In this document: positions 1 through 9,891 of the stretch, piece by piece
Position numbering within the stretch: the stretch's first letter is position 1
How the letters are laid out: each line of letters begins with the position of its first letter
Source: Globodera rostochiensis
Lineage: Eukaryota > Nematoda > Chromadorea > Rhabditida > Heteroderidae
Direction: 5' to 3'
Length of the DNA stretch: 64,000 nucleotides
Assembly: GCA_018350325.1 (NCBI GenBank)
Contig: JAEVLN010000005.1
Span: forward strand, 1,498,142 to 1,562,141
Made by a program: the position numbers and the translations under genes
The notes under the pieces: model-generated
Database searches by the model: none
Told to the model about the DNA's origin: nothing
What the model saw: only the letters and a program-made list of their open reading frames with translations

Positions 1-205
1 ACGAGTTGGGTAAAAGAGAACGAGTTGGGTAAAAGTGAACGAGTTGGGTAAAAGAGAACGAGTTGGGTAAAAGAGAACGAGTTGGGTAAAAGTGAACGAG
101 TTGGGTAAAAGAGAACGAGTTGGGTAAAAGAGAACGAGTTGGGTAAAAGAGAACGAGTTGGGTAAAAGGGAACGAGTTGGGGGTGGGGAACGAGTTGGGG
201 GTGAA
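1..205. repeat. 19-bp tandem satellite, window edge
   Basis: About ten head-to-tail copies of a 19-bp unit of the form cgagttgggtaaaagagaa, with an occasional agtgaa variant. The last copies degenerate to cgagttggggg. The array is cut by the window start, so its full length is unknown. No coding potential. Confidence 0.95.
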
Positions 206-1373
206 CGCGAGTCGTCCTTTTACCGCCCGGCGGTGCCGAAAGCGAGAATTTTAAACCCGAATTCTTTAAAAAAATTTTGCGAAGCTCGAAGCCGAAGTTT
301 CGCCCATCCCTGTTCGAGGTAAAACGTTTTTTGACTAAATTTAAGAAATAGCAATTAAGTAATTACCAAATGGCGATCGATATAATATTTTGGGACGGAG
401 AAGGTATTCGCCAAATATGTGGAGGAAAACAGAAGTGAGTGTGGGCTAGGAAATTAGGACAATTACCAATTTATGATTTCACTTATTGGTTAACATTTTG
501 GAAACAAAGAATTTTTTAACCTGAAGACCCAAGCCGAAAGTAGAATTTTTTCTTGACCCGAAACTCGACCCGAAGGTTTTTGAGTCAAACCGATCCGAAA
601 CCGGACCCGACATTTTCCATAACCCGCGGCAACTCTGTGTGGGAGGTGGCCAAATTCCAAGCTAATCATAATAGGCATTACAAATTATTTGGTACAACAC
701 TATGATTTGACGAAGGAAATAGTGTCAAATTTAGAATTCAACTTTGGCTCAAATTGTCCAAGCCAATTTTTACAGCAAAAATATTGATTAATGTTAAATT
801 CACAGATTTTTGAGCTTCTTTCTTCAAAGCATATGGCTTAAAAAAATAGGTAAAGCCTTTAAAATCGGATCCCTTTATTATTAATCCCTCTTTCTCATAT
901 TCACAATGCTAACTATCTGTAGATAAATCGCTAGCAACAGATAAATCCGTATTCACAAAATGATTATAATTTACTAATAAATCTGGAAATATCGCTGAAA
1001 GATGTGTGTAAATCTGTGTGTTTTTGTTGTCGCAGAATTAGACTCTGACATTCGTTTACGACAATTTCAAAACTTCTGATATTAATTCGAACATTTGGAC
1101 TTTTCGTTCCGCCCTTTGGCGCTGGGAGTTGGGCCTCGAGGCATTGACCCCTGCCCCTGAGCCCTAGACCCCGGTACTCGGGACCTTTTTATTACTGTTA
1201 TGTTTACTTTTTTTTTGAATCCATCCAGCCTTGTTCAAAATATACATAGTCAAATAATGGTAACCTACATTTAAGATACAATGAGCAGAAGTATCTGAAA
1301 ATGAAAAATGAACATTGCGGATACAGACGAAAATTGAAATAAAAGAATTGGAGGTTTTTCAAACATTGACCAT
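206..1373. other. AT-rich non-coding stretch
   Basis: No supported gene. Positions 526-615 hold a degenerate array of CCCGAAACCGGACCCGAC-like words, similar in style to 61390-61470. Positions 1245-1373 resemble the 3' flank of other family genes (GAACATTGCGGATACAGACG; compare 54090-54170 and 58025-58110), so they are probably the 3' flank of the next gene. Confidence 0.5.
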
Positions 1374-3388
1374 TTAAATATTTCCCGAATTCGAGTTCTC
1401 AATTTCCTGAACATTTGCCGCGGCATTCTCTTCCACAGAATGCCCATCGACAGAATTTGGATGAAATTGCTGTCGTTTAAATTGCCTTTTCCATCTTATC
1501 AAAGTGGCTCTTCCAATATTCAACATTTTCGCAATGTCCTTGTCTCTAATTTTGCGATTTTTGTCCTTAATTTCATAATAACGTTTCATCAATTCCTTTT
1601 GTTCGCTGTGTTTTGGATTTCTTCGACTTAAGCCAAACTCTTTTTTCCATTGGTTTATTTTGCGAATATTTACACCAAATCTTTTAGCAATTTCTTTGTC
1701 TATTTCTTTGCATGATTTTTTGTCCTCACCAAAATGCTTTTTCATTTGTATTAAGTTTTTCACAATTTTAAGCTTTTCATCGTTCGAGTAATTTATCCCT
1801 AAAGAAGCAAAGGAAAAAGTGAATCTCAAAAACTTGCTAAGCCACCTTGGCTTTGGGTTCATTAGGCTTAGGCCTAAGCCTAGGCCTTAAATCGTTTTTT
1901 CATTAATTTTCAAAGATTCCAAACCCATTTTTCGGGGTTTTCCCCGCCCGACCCCGACACTTCTAACCCCGAAAAACACCGACCCCGAACCCCATCCCCG
2001 ACTCGGGGTCGGGAGTAGCATACACCCCTAAAGATGGCATCATTGAGTGGCAAAATTCATTTTTTCCTAGAGGTTGGCTGTGGTCTTGCGTAGTTATGAC
2101 AAAAAATATTGAATTTTTACAAAAATAGTCATATAAAATTGGTGGTTTGATGGTATGTCTGTCCGGCGAGTAAAGTGTTCGTTTGGGTTCGAACCCGCTT
2201 GAATGCACGCACTTATTTACGTTTATTTGGCCTTACACTCCACCAATTGAAGATTTTTAATAAATTTTCGAATATTTTTTAATTAAAATGCGTGCAAAAG
2301 ATGATTTTTTGAATAATTCATCGCATCTTTCTGAATTACCAAGGTTGCCGATTATTGTAAAAATTTTGCTTTACCGGACCTCTCCTACTCCTAAAAAGCT
2401 TCAAAAAATTACCGCATTTTTAAATTTCGAATATTTTTTATTTAAAATGCGTGCAAATAGTCGAAAATTCAAAATTTTCTCAGCGGCGCCTATCGGCACC
2501 GCCGACCCCCCCCCCCCCCCCCATTCAAAAATGAATAAAAATTCTCAAAAAAACTTGTTTGACAAATTAAAAATTATTTTCAAAATTTGAATTTTCCGGG
2601 CATTTTTGGGTCAGGAATTCCGGGTTTCGGACACTGTTTGGGATCCGGTTACATCACTGATGCCCTTACCTTCTCTTCAAAATAAGAACAAATTAAAAAA
2701 ATTATTGGTTCTAATTTCAATAAATTTCGAAAATTATTTTTAAAAAAATCAAAAATTTGACATCTAAAATTTTGAAGAAAAATTTTAAAAAACCCCGCAA
2801 CCCCTATATTTAGAGATTTTTAGCAATTATTTAAGAATAAATCACACCGGGTTTTCGACTTATGCCAAATTCTTTTTTCCAGCCATATATTTTTGAGCGA
2901 TTGACTTTTAAATGCTTCGCAATTTTCCTTTCAATTTGAGTCCATTCTTTTTTTGAATATATTCTTTTTTGCTTAAATTCGTCTTTTATTGCGTGGAATT
3001 TGGCAACAATTTTACGTTTTCGCTCATCTTTAGGAATATTTTTGTTTGAAGTAATTTCTTTCATTATATTATTTTGTTCTTCGCCATTTTTGTCATTTTC
3101 AGAGTGATCAGACTCTGTGAGAGGAGGATTCTGATCAGTTGAATTGGGTTCAATTTGTCCAATTTGGGTGTTCTGCCGGTCGATTTGGTGATGGACATTT
3201 TGTCCAAAGTTTCTTGGCGCCGGCGTTTTCAAATCTTCGGCTTCACCTTTGTCCCACCAGCCTTCACCGAATATTTCATCAAATGTTTTTAGTGGCGTTT
3301 CCTCCAATTTTACTTTTACGGATTCGGCTTTGTCGAATGAATTTGTTGCAAAGAATAAGAACAAAATTAAAATCCAAAACCCTTCCAT
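1374..3388 (-). CDS. Secreted tandem-HTH family protein, copy 1 (long-intron form)
   Basis: Two exons are proposed: 3388-2848 and 1798-1374, joined in phase 1 by a 1,049-bp intron (donor GTGTGA, acceptor TTCTTTAG). The product would be about 321 residues. Exon 1 has a signal peptide (MEGFWILILFLFFATNS), the FDEIFGEGWWDKGEAEDL motif, one QIGQIEPNSTDQNPPLTESD repeat and HTH module 1 ending in IYGWKKEFGISRK. Exon 2 begins with a second HTH-like module (INQWKKEFGLS) and runs straight into the third (KMLNIGRATLIRWKRQFKRQ) with no intron between them, unlike most paralogs. The intron holds a telomere-like palindrome and a hairpin/poly(C) repeat. Exon pairing is inferred from phase and order; the alternative is two truncated copies. 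Confidence 0.6.
1863..1882. repeat. Telomere-unit palindrome (TTAGGC type)
   Basis: Twenty-base perfect palindrome TAGGCTTAGGCCTAAGCCTA, two TTAGGC-like units meeting head to head. A related sequence (GGCTTAGGCCTAGGCCTAAT) lies at 15912-15932 in similar flanking sequence (gggttcatt), so the motif travels with a repeat and need not mark a telomere fusion here. Confidence 0.6.
2018..2530 (+). repeat. Interspersed repeat with tRNA-like boxes and hairpin plus poly(C)
   Basis: Starts with acacccctaaagatggcatc, carries a B-box-like ggttcgaaccc at about 2189, then cctctcctactcctaaaa, then an inverted repeat GGCGCC-TATC-GGCACC followed by about 17 C. Similar units lie at 21388-21895, 36990-37425, 45400-45850 (minus) and in part at 34600-34800, 46360-46500, 53400-53548 and 56915-56960. 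Sequence after the C tract is also partly shared (TAAAGCAGAATTC in three copies), so the C run is internal to the repeat. Confidence 0.6.
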
Positions 3389-4021
3389 TTTAATTGGGCA
3401 AAAACCTCTGAATTTAGGGATATTAAAATTCTAACTAATTTACAATTTAAACGATTGTAATTGTTTTTGTGTTTAAAGAATTTCTGTCAAAAATTTTTAA
3501 AATTTAAAGAAGAATAAAATATTTACATTTTAATATTAATAAAATTATTTAGTTGGTATGGGAATTTTTGAACCGGGACCAAATCAATATTCCTGGCATT
3601 TGGTAAATATTTTTCCTACGAACAATCATGGCGTCAATTTGAATAGCCACAAAAATATTTTAAAATAAGTTGGGTAAATGCTAATTCATGCATTATATTT
3701 CTTTCCGTGCGGAGACTTAATTATTCCTTTTCTTTTTTTCTGACATCATTTATTTCATTTTTTATGCCTTTTTTTATTTGTAGTTGTTAATATTATCGCG
3801 GTTTTTATTTGTTTTTTATTGCTAATATTTCTTTACGGTTTTGGGTTTCTTAGTTTTAATTTTATTCATTTTACTCGATCTCGCGACACCGACTATAATT
3901 TTTATGTATTTTTTCAAGACAAAGTTGGTATCATTCGAAAGCGCTTAAGAATAGAACTTTTTGTAAGCATAAGCTAAGCCACTTAATACTTCTCAAAAAT
4001 GTACTGGGCCCATAAGCGAAT
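3389..4021 (-). promoter_or_regulatory. Upstream flank of copy 1
   Basis: 5' side of the family gene ending at 3388. It carries the recurring upstream block: on the minus strand GGAATATTGATTTGGTCCCGG (3572-3594 region) and the AT-rich leader. The rest (about 3700-4020) is AT-rich with no recognisable gene. Confidence 0.45.
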
Positions 4022-4157
4022 GTGAAAAAAATACTTTTTCAAAGCTTTCTAACGTTTCGAAAAACGTGGGACCAGCATCTACAGGATTTGGGAACAGTCT
4101 TCGAACGCGTTGAAAAGGCTGGACTAAAGCTGAAGATTGAAAAGTGTCACTTTCATA
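4022..4157 (+). pseudogene. Ty3/gypsy reverse transcriptase fragment
   Basis: An open stretch encodes KTWDQHLQDLGTVFERVEKA followed by GLKLKIEKCHF. This matches the late reverse transcriptase/thumb segment of Ty3/gypsy pol (HxxHLxxLxxVFxRLxxAGLKLxxxKCxF). It stops at 4157, where a Tc-type element begins. The catalytic YxDD part is absent upstream, so this is a short relic. Confidence 0.7.
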
Positions 4158-5294
4158 CAGTGTGTAACAAAAATATAGGGTCAAGCGTTTTTTTAGTGGT
4201 TTGAATACTCAGGCTGAACCGATCGAGCTGAAATTTTTACCACTGGTGACCTATACATAAATATTAAGATCTACGCAGGAAAATTGGAAAGTGTTGAAGA
4301 AAATTTTTTTATAGAATTTTTTCTAGTTTTTTTCCGAAAAACAGGGTGTAACAAAAATATAGGGTCAGATTTTGTAGAGACTAGAACTTTTTTTATAGGC
4401 ATTTGGCCACGTGCTAACAAGTTAAGAAAGCAAGAACAGGGTCAGATCGTTGCGTTAAACCGAGATGGACTCACCAAAAGAGAAATTGGACAAGGTTGAA
4501 TCGTTTAAAGGATGTTACCTCAAATTTTCTCAAAATCCTGACTTCATAAATGTTGTAATCGAAGCCAACCCATTCTTTTAATGGATCCTGAGAACTATGG
4601 GAAGCGTAACAGTCCTGGTAAACCAAAGAAACTGTGCGAGAGAACAAAGCGGCGGATGTTCGCGGATTTGAGCAACTCAACCTAAGGCTCATCTTGTGCG
4701 AAAATTGGGGTAAATTCGTAAAAAAAATCCCCGAGGGCATTAAAATGTTTTGTGTGGGAAACGAGTATGCCGGCCTGATAGGCAACAAAATTGTCTACAA
4801 AACCCAACAAACAGCTAAGCTCTGCGCCCTTTCTCCGAGGAGGCGCGTCTGGTTGAATTTCGTATGCTGAAAAAATGCCCATTTTCACGCGATTTACTGA
4901 AGGAAATGGGCATTTTTTCAAGATACGAAATTCAACAAGACGTCCCTCCTCGGAGAAGGGGCGCAGAGCTTAGCGTTTGTTGGGTTTTGTAGACAATTTT
5001 GTTGGCTATCTGGCTGGTATACTCGTTTCCCCCACAAAACATTTTCATGCCCTCAGGGATTTTTCCCGTAAATTTACCCCGTTTTCAGTGCATTTTGGGG
5101 TTTTCAGATCTCCATGAGGGAGGTGTCTGATCAAGTTGCTGCAATTATCTTTTTTGATTAGTATCAAAAGTTGTGCTTACATGAATTTTTTCGGAATTTT
5201 GAAATGCCTATAAAAAAAGTTCTAGTCTCTACAAAATCTGACCCTATATTTTTGTTACACCCTGTTTTTCGGAAAAAAACTAGAAAAAATTCTA
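4158..5294 (+). mobile_element. Degenerate Tc1/Tc3-like DNA transposon with IR/DR ends
   Basis: The left end starts with CAGTGTGTAACAAAAATATA directly after a TA dinucleotide (4156-4157), as expected for Tc1/mariner. A second near-identical 26-bp copy (25 of 26 bases) lies at 4342-4367, and its inverted copy is at 5239-5264: the outer/inner direct-repeat (IR/DR) layout known from Tc3-like elements. The right outer repeat is missing. Matching inverted sequence extends over about 4312-4400 and 5200-5294. Between them 4408-4682 encodes a transposase DNA-binding remnant (QIVALNRDGLTKREIGQG; further on YGKRNSPGKPKKLCERTKRR) with stops and frameshifts. Confidence 0.75.
4685..5095. repeat. Large imperfect palindrome inside the Tc-like element
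   Basis: Sequence from about 4685 to 4875 recurs inverted from about 4900 to 5095 (for example GGGCATTAAAATGTTTTGTG against CACAAAACATTTTCATGCCC, and TTGTCTACAAAACCCAACAA against its complement). The axis is near 4888. It occupies the place where the transposase catalytic core should be, so the element is probably a rearranged, non-autonomous derivative. Confidence 0.8.
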
Positions 5295-5394
5295 AAAGAA
5301 GGAGGAGAAGATTGTGAACAACTGCAGCAGAATATATTGTAGGACGTGGTTTTCTAAATTCTGGACTTCCGCGCGGCAATGTCCAATCCAGAAC

Positions 5395-5508
5395 GCGGTG
5401 ACAATGCTCACGGACGCGAGCAAGCTAGGAGTGTCAGCAGTCATTTGTCAGCCGAACACACAAAAACGAATTAGACCAATTACTCGCGTCCCGCCAATGC
5501 AACAAGTA
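5395..5508 (+). pseudogene. Ty3/gypsy RNase H start fragment
   Basis: Encodes TMLTDASKLGVSAVICQPN, matching the first catalytic strand of gypsy RNase H (TDAS.xGxGAVLxQ). About 100 residues of pol that normally separate it from the fragment at 4022-4157 are missing, so the Tc-like element does not simply interrupt an intact copy. Confidence 0.6.
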
Positions 5509-5739
5509 TGAGTCCGGAACTTTTAGTTTTGGCACCTGGTTACATACATGGTCAAGACTGACTGACTTTTTTTGCGCAATACCTGTTCTTTCTCTGATGA
5601 AAATTTCAGAAAATATTGCAGGACATTTTTTGAGCGAAAACATTTGGTAGAGCAATAAACGGTTAAAAACAAAAGAAGATTTTATATATCAAATTCGTTG
5701 ACCATTCATTTAAATACTTCCCAAATTTGAGTTCTCAAT

Positions 5740-6733
5740 TTACTGAACATGTGCCGCGGCATTCTCTTCCACAGAAAGTCCATCGACAGAATTTGGATGA
5801 AATTGCTGTCGTTTAAATTGCTTAATCCATCTATACAAAGTGGCTCTTCCAATATTCAACATTTTGGCAATGCCCCCAACACTAATTTTAGGGGTTTTGT
5901 CCTTAATTTCATAATAACGTTTCATTAATTCTTTTTGTTCGATGAGGGAGTGTTTATTTGGTGCTTAAAGAATTTTGCATTAATTAAAATGAATAAATAA
6001 AATTGGGCTCGAAAAACTCACTGGTTTGGCCAAGTTCCCTTCTCCACCTGTAAATTGTTCTATCGCTTAGCCCCATCTCTTTTGCGACAGTTTTATCTAA
6101 TTCATGATAAGAGTTTTTGGATCCGGCCCGCTTTAACTCGGCTTTTCTCAGATCAAATTTCTCTGCCAAATGTTTACGTTCTTCTTTTTCAGTGTACACT
6201 TTTCGACTTAGGCCAAATTCTTTTTTCCATTTATATATTTTTGCTCGTTTGACTTTTAAATGTTTAGCAATTTTATTCTCAGTTTTTTTCCATTCTTTTG
6301 TTGAATATTTTCCTTTTTGCTTAAATTTGTCTTTAATTGCGTGGAATTTGTCGATTACTTTACGTTTCCGCTCATCTTCAGCAATATTTTCGTTCTGTTC
6401 TTCACCATTTTTGGCATTATCAGAGTGATCAGACTCTGTGAGAGGAGGATTCTGATCAGTTGATTTGGGTTCAATTTGTCCAAGCTGATCAGACTCTGTG
6501 AGAGAAGGATTCTGATCAGTTGAATTGGGTTCAATTTGTCCAAGTTGGGTGTTCTGCCGGTCGATTTGGTGATGGAAATTGTGTTCAAGCATTAATTTAT
6601 TCCATTCTTTGTCTTTGTCATTGTCCCACCAGCCTTCTCCGAATATTTCATCAAATAATTGTACGGATTCGGCTTTGTCCAGTGAATTTGTTGCAAAAAA
6701 TGGCACCAAAAATAAAAGCCAAAACGCTTCCAT
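5740..6733 (-). CDS. Secreted tandem-HTH family protein, copy 2
   Basis: Exons 6733-6022 and 5963-5740 with a 58-bp phase-1 intron (donor GTGAG; acceptor ctttaag instead of the usual ttttacag). About 311 residues. The start MEAFWLLFLVPFFATNS was chosen because it aligns with the MEEFW start of paralogs; an in-frame ATG lies four codons upstream. Order: signal peptide, FDEIFGEGWWDNDKDKEW motif, two 20-residue repeats, HTH1 (IYKWKKEFGLS), HTH2 (DRTIYRWRRELGQT), and in exon 2 HTH3 (NIGRATLYRWIKQFKRQQ). HTH3 has lost the usual DKDIAK helix sequence (it reads SVGGIAK). A GAA to TAA change truncates the tail by about ten residues relative to paralogs. Forms an inverted pair with the copy at 8560-9502. 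Confidence 0.75.
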
Positions 6734-7023
6734 TATTTCTCTCAAATTAATAAATATTCACAAATTTTTACAAATTTTAATAAATATTAATTAGCTCTGA
6801 TAAAAAATTATTGAAAGTAATAAATGACAATTGAAAATGTGCATTTAAAGTATTATATTAAAGCATATTCATTTCACCCGAATCAATATTTTCTTTTTGA
6901 GCCGGGACCAAATCAATATTCCTGACATCTCACTTACTAATATAAAAACGGCGATAAATATGGGTCTGCTGAGTTCTTATAGTTTTTTATAGGGGCTAAA
7001 ATCAATAGAAACATCAAAAATTT
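6734..7023 (-). repeat. Left arm of head-to-head inverted duplication (upstream block)
   Basis: Upstream sequence of copy 2, repeated in inverted orientation at 8270-8559. It contains, on the minus strand, AATATTGATTTGGTCCCGGC-like and ATTGATTCGGGTGA motifs and the stretch agtaagtgagatgtcagg. The homology continues into the 5' coding part of both genes. Confidence 0.9.
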
Positions 7024-8269
7024 ATGATTTAAGATGTTCCTCGAAGTTGTTAATGAAATTGCCTGCAAGAGTGAATGATTTGGCGCATCCAAATCTATTT
7101 GGTGAAATCCAAAATCTGTTGGATGTCGCGCAAATTTGAAAATGCTTTATTTGATTTTTTAAAAGTGTCCAACAATGCTACGGCATTTTCCCAAAAGCGC
7201 TTGGATGATTGGATCAGCTTTCAAACCATCCTTTAACACGAAATTAAGCAAATGTGATGAGCATTGGAAATTGTCCATCGGGCCAGCCCAACAATCCGTG
7301 GTAAAGCTCAACTTCTCGCAAAGTTTTTCATTCAGCGGAAATTTTTGCCCGAACGAGTTTAAATGCTTCAGGGAGCACGTGTTTACTTAAATTGGCGATA
7401 ATTTTATATAAAACGGTGAATGGGATTACCGCTAGTGGCTTTCGCTCTTGAGTTCGAATTTACATTGCGCTTTGGAGGCATCGTCTATTTATTTGGCACA
7501 ATTTCGCTTCGAAAAACAATCCTTTCCAAAATCTCGAAAATCTCGCTCAAAATCGCCGAAACCGAGACCGACATCGAGATGATGCTGGTGAATTCGATAA
7601 GCCACGCACACACCATGATTGATGCCCCAATTTTGGTCAATGGAATGAATGTGAAATTTCTGGTCGACACCGGCGCCGAAGTCACGGTGGTGACAAGAGA
7701 ACCCACCGGTTGATCGCCAGCCCACGGTTGAGCTACTGCTGTGAGAAAGCGAAACTGTTCGACGGGACGACCCGCACTTTCTTGGAAAAGGGTGAGGCGC
7801 AGAGAACTTGTTGAGCCTCAACATGATGGAAACACTGTGACTTTTGGATCCCTGAGAAAGGAACGCGACCTTCGGATTGCCTGCCGTTGGTACCGCCAAG
7901 GGGCAGCAGACGGATCTGGAAGCCAACCCGTGGTCGTAAGCCCTCGCAGAACGTTTCTATAGCCCGATCGTTTGGAGGCGACGAAACACTCGACGAAGAG
8001 CTGGACTCTTTTAAAGGGGGGAGGTGTTCGGTGTGATCACCCGAGAAGGCTTTGAAACAATCATTGTCATTCTGATATTTTATTGTGATCTTTTCCCCTC
8101 CCATCCCTTCGTAATGTCTTTGTGTCTGATCTCTCATAGAAGAGGCAGACACACCTTTTCTGTCCATTTTTGACCTCCCCTCTTTGGTGGAGGTCATATC
8201 GTTTACTTTTGTTGTTTTGGAGTATTACCAAATACCGGTTCAAAACCCGGTTTAAATGCTCATTTCATT
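7024..8269 (+). pseudogene. LTR retrotransposon remnant with retropepsin domain
   Basis: This spacer sits between the two inverted arms. In 7420-7713 the plus strand encodes ILVNGMNVKFLVDTGAEVTV, with the aspartic protease signature VDTGAEVTVV, after a polar gag-like stretch. The frame then breaks, and 7712-7810 in another frame continues as KLFDGTTRTFLEKGEA, typical of the segment after the protease flap. Around 7965-8030 a further frame reads DEELDSFKGGR, like a pol carboxy end. Reverse transcriptase and integrase are absent and no LTR pair was found. A relic of a gypsy- or BEL-type element; the class is not certain. Confidence 0.65.
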
Positions 8270-8559
8270 AAATTTTTGATGTTTCTATTGGGTTTAGCCC
8301 CTATGAAAAACTATAAGAGCTCAGCAGACCAATATTTATCGCCGTTTTTATATTAGTAAGTGAGATGTCAGGAATATTGATTTGGTCCCGGCTCAAAAAG
8401 AAAATATTGATTCGGGTGAAATGAATATGCTTTAATATAATACTTTAAATGCACATTTTCAATTGTCATTTATTACTTTCAATAATTTTTTATCAGAGCT
8501 AATTAATATTTATTAAAATTTGTAAAAATTTGTGAATATTTATTAATTTGAGAGAAATA
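8270..8559 (+). promoter_or_regulatory. Right arm of inverted duplication; upstream block of copy 3
   Basis: Carries the recurring family upstream block: GAGATGTCAGGAATATTGAT, then TTGGTCCCGG, then ATTGATTCGGGTGA, then TGCACATTTTCAATTG and an AT-rich leader ending at the ATG. It is an inverted near-copy of 6734-7023. Function as a promoter is inferred from its repeated position before family genes. Confidence 0.6.
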
Positions 8560-9502
8560 ATGGAAGCGTTTTGGCTTTTATTTTTGGTGCCATTTCTTGC
8601 AACAAATTCACTGGACAAAGCCGAATCCGTACAATTATTTGATGAAATATTCGGAGAAGGCTGGTGGGACAATGACAAAGACAAAGAATGGAATAAATTA
8701 ATGCTTGAACAAAATTTCCAACACCAAATCGACCGGCAGAACACCCAAATTGGACAAATTGAACCCAATTCAATTGATCAGAATCCTCCTCTCACAGAGT
8801 CTGATCAGCTTGGACAAATTGAACCCAATTTAACTGATCAGAATCCTCCTCTCACAGAGTCTGATCACTCTGATACTGCCAAAAACACTGAAGATGAGCG
8901 AAAACGTAAAATTGTTGCCAAATTCCACGAAATAAAAGACGAATTAAAGCAAAAAGGAAAATATTCAAAAAAAGAAAGGGTTCAAATTGAGGATAAAATT
9001 GCTAAAGATTTAAAAGTCAGTCGAACAAAAATATTTGAATGGAAAAAAGAATTTGGCCTAAGTCGAAAAATGCAAAAAATGAGCGAAAAAATTTGGTAGA
9101 GAAATTTGATCAAATTAAAGCCGAGTTAAAGCGGGACGGAATCAAAAACGCTTATCCCAATCAAATAGATAAAACTGTCGCGAAAGAGTTGGGCTTCAAT
9201 TTTATAACAATTTACGCTTGGAAAAAGGAACTTGGCCAATCCAGTGAGTTTTTCTGGCCTTTTTATTATTTATTTAAATTACTTAAAATTCTTTTACAGA
9301 ACCACACCATCCCCACAGGGAACAAAAGGAATTGATGAAACGTTATTATGAAATTAAGGACACAAATACTAAATTCAGTGACAAGGACATTGCCAAAATG
9401 TTGAACATCGGAAGAACCACTTTGATTAGATGGAAAAAGCAATTTAAACGGCAGCAATTGCATCCAAATTCTGTCGATGCGCAATTTGTGGAAACGGCTT
9501 AA
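8560..9502 (+). pseudogene. Secreted tandem-HTH family protein, copy 3 (one frameshift)
   Basis: Exons 8560-9243 and 9300-9502, intron 56 bp (GTGAGT...TTTTACAG). Exon 1 is 684 nt where the family needs 3n+1, consistent with a single-base deletion. The break lies at the A-rich linker after HTH1 (about 9070-9085), where the frame shifts from GLSRKMQKMSEK to NERKNLVEKFDQ. Before it: signal peptide MEAFWLLFLVPFLATNS, FDEIFGEGWWDNDKDKEW, two repeats and HTH1 (IFEWKKEFGLS). After it: HTH2 (ITIYAWKKELGQS) and exon 2 HTH3 (NIGRTTLIRWKKQFKRQQ). The tail ends early (VETA) at TAA 9500-9502. Pseudogene or homopolymer sequencing error. Confidence 0.7.
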
Positions 9503-9819
9503 ATACTAAATTTTGTGACATTTTTTTAAATGTTCTGATTTTTGACCCTAAAATCTGGTATTTTGGTTCCAATGTATGATTTTGAAACGCCATCTTACGG
9601 GAAAGTGTCTTTTCTTAACAAATTGAAATTAGCATTTTAAAAATCGGCCGGTTCACTACTCGCAATTAATTAGTTTCGAGACGGGGATATGGATGAAGTG
9701 ACGAGGAATCTGGATGAGATGACATTTTCATCCATTGTAAGGATGAGAAAGAAGAATTCGGCTGGTTGGACGTAGACGGTTAAAACGCCTATGGCGGGGG
9801 CAAAAGATCACAATGGGAC
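9503..9819. other. Non-coding stretch
   Basis: No gene seen. The nearest feature downstream is the tRNA-like sequence at 9820; the sequence just before it (about 9670-9819) may belong to the same repeat. Confidence 0.3.
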
Positions 9820-9891
9820 GCCCCGGTAGCTCAGTTGGAGGAGCTGTCCACGGATAGGGTGGAGGTCGTGGGTTCGAGTCCCACCCGGTGT
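9820..9891 (+). repeat. tRNA-like sequence (pseudo-tRNA or SINE head)
   Basis: Has an A box (TAGCTCAGTTGG), a D arm GCTC/GAGC, a strong T arm (GTGGG TTCGAGT CCCAC) with B box GGTTCGAGTCC, and acceptor ends gccccgg/ccggtgt pairing at five Watson-Crick positions plus one wobble. The anticodon arm is poor: a TCCAC/GTGGA stem leaves loop ggatagg, lacking the invariant U33. I read it as a tRNA pseudogene or SINE head, not a working tRNA. Confidence 0.6.

Noticed and set aside
9820..9891. Functional tRNA gene
   Set aside because: A poor anticodon arm, no U33 and acceptor mismatches; only the A and B boxes are good.
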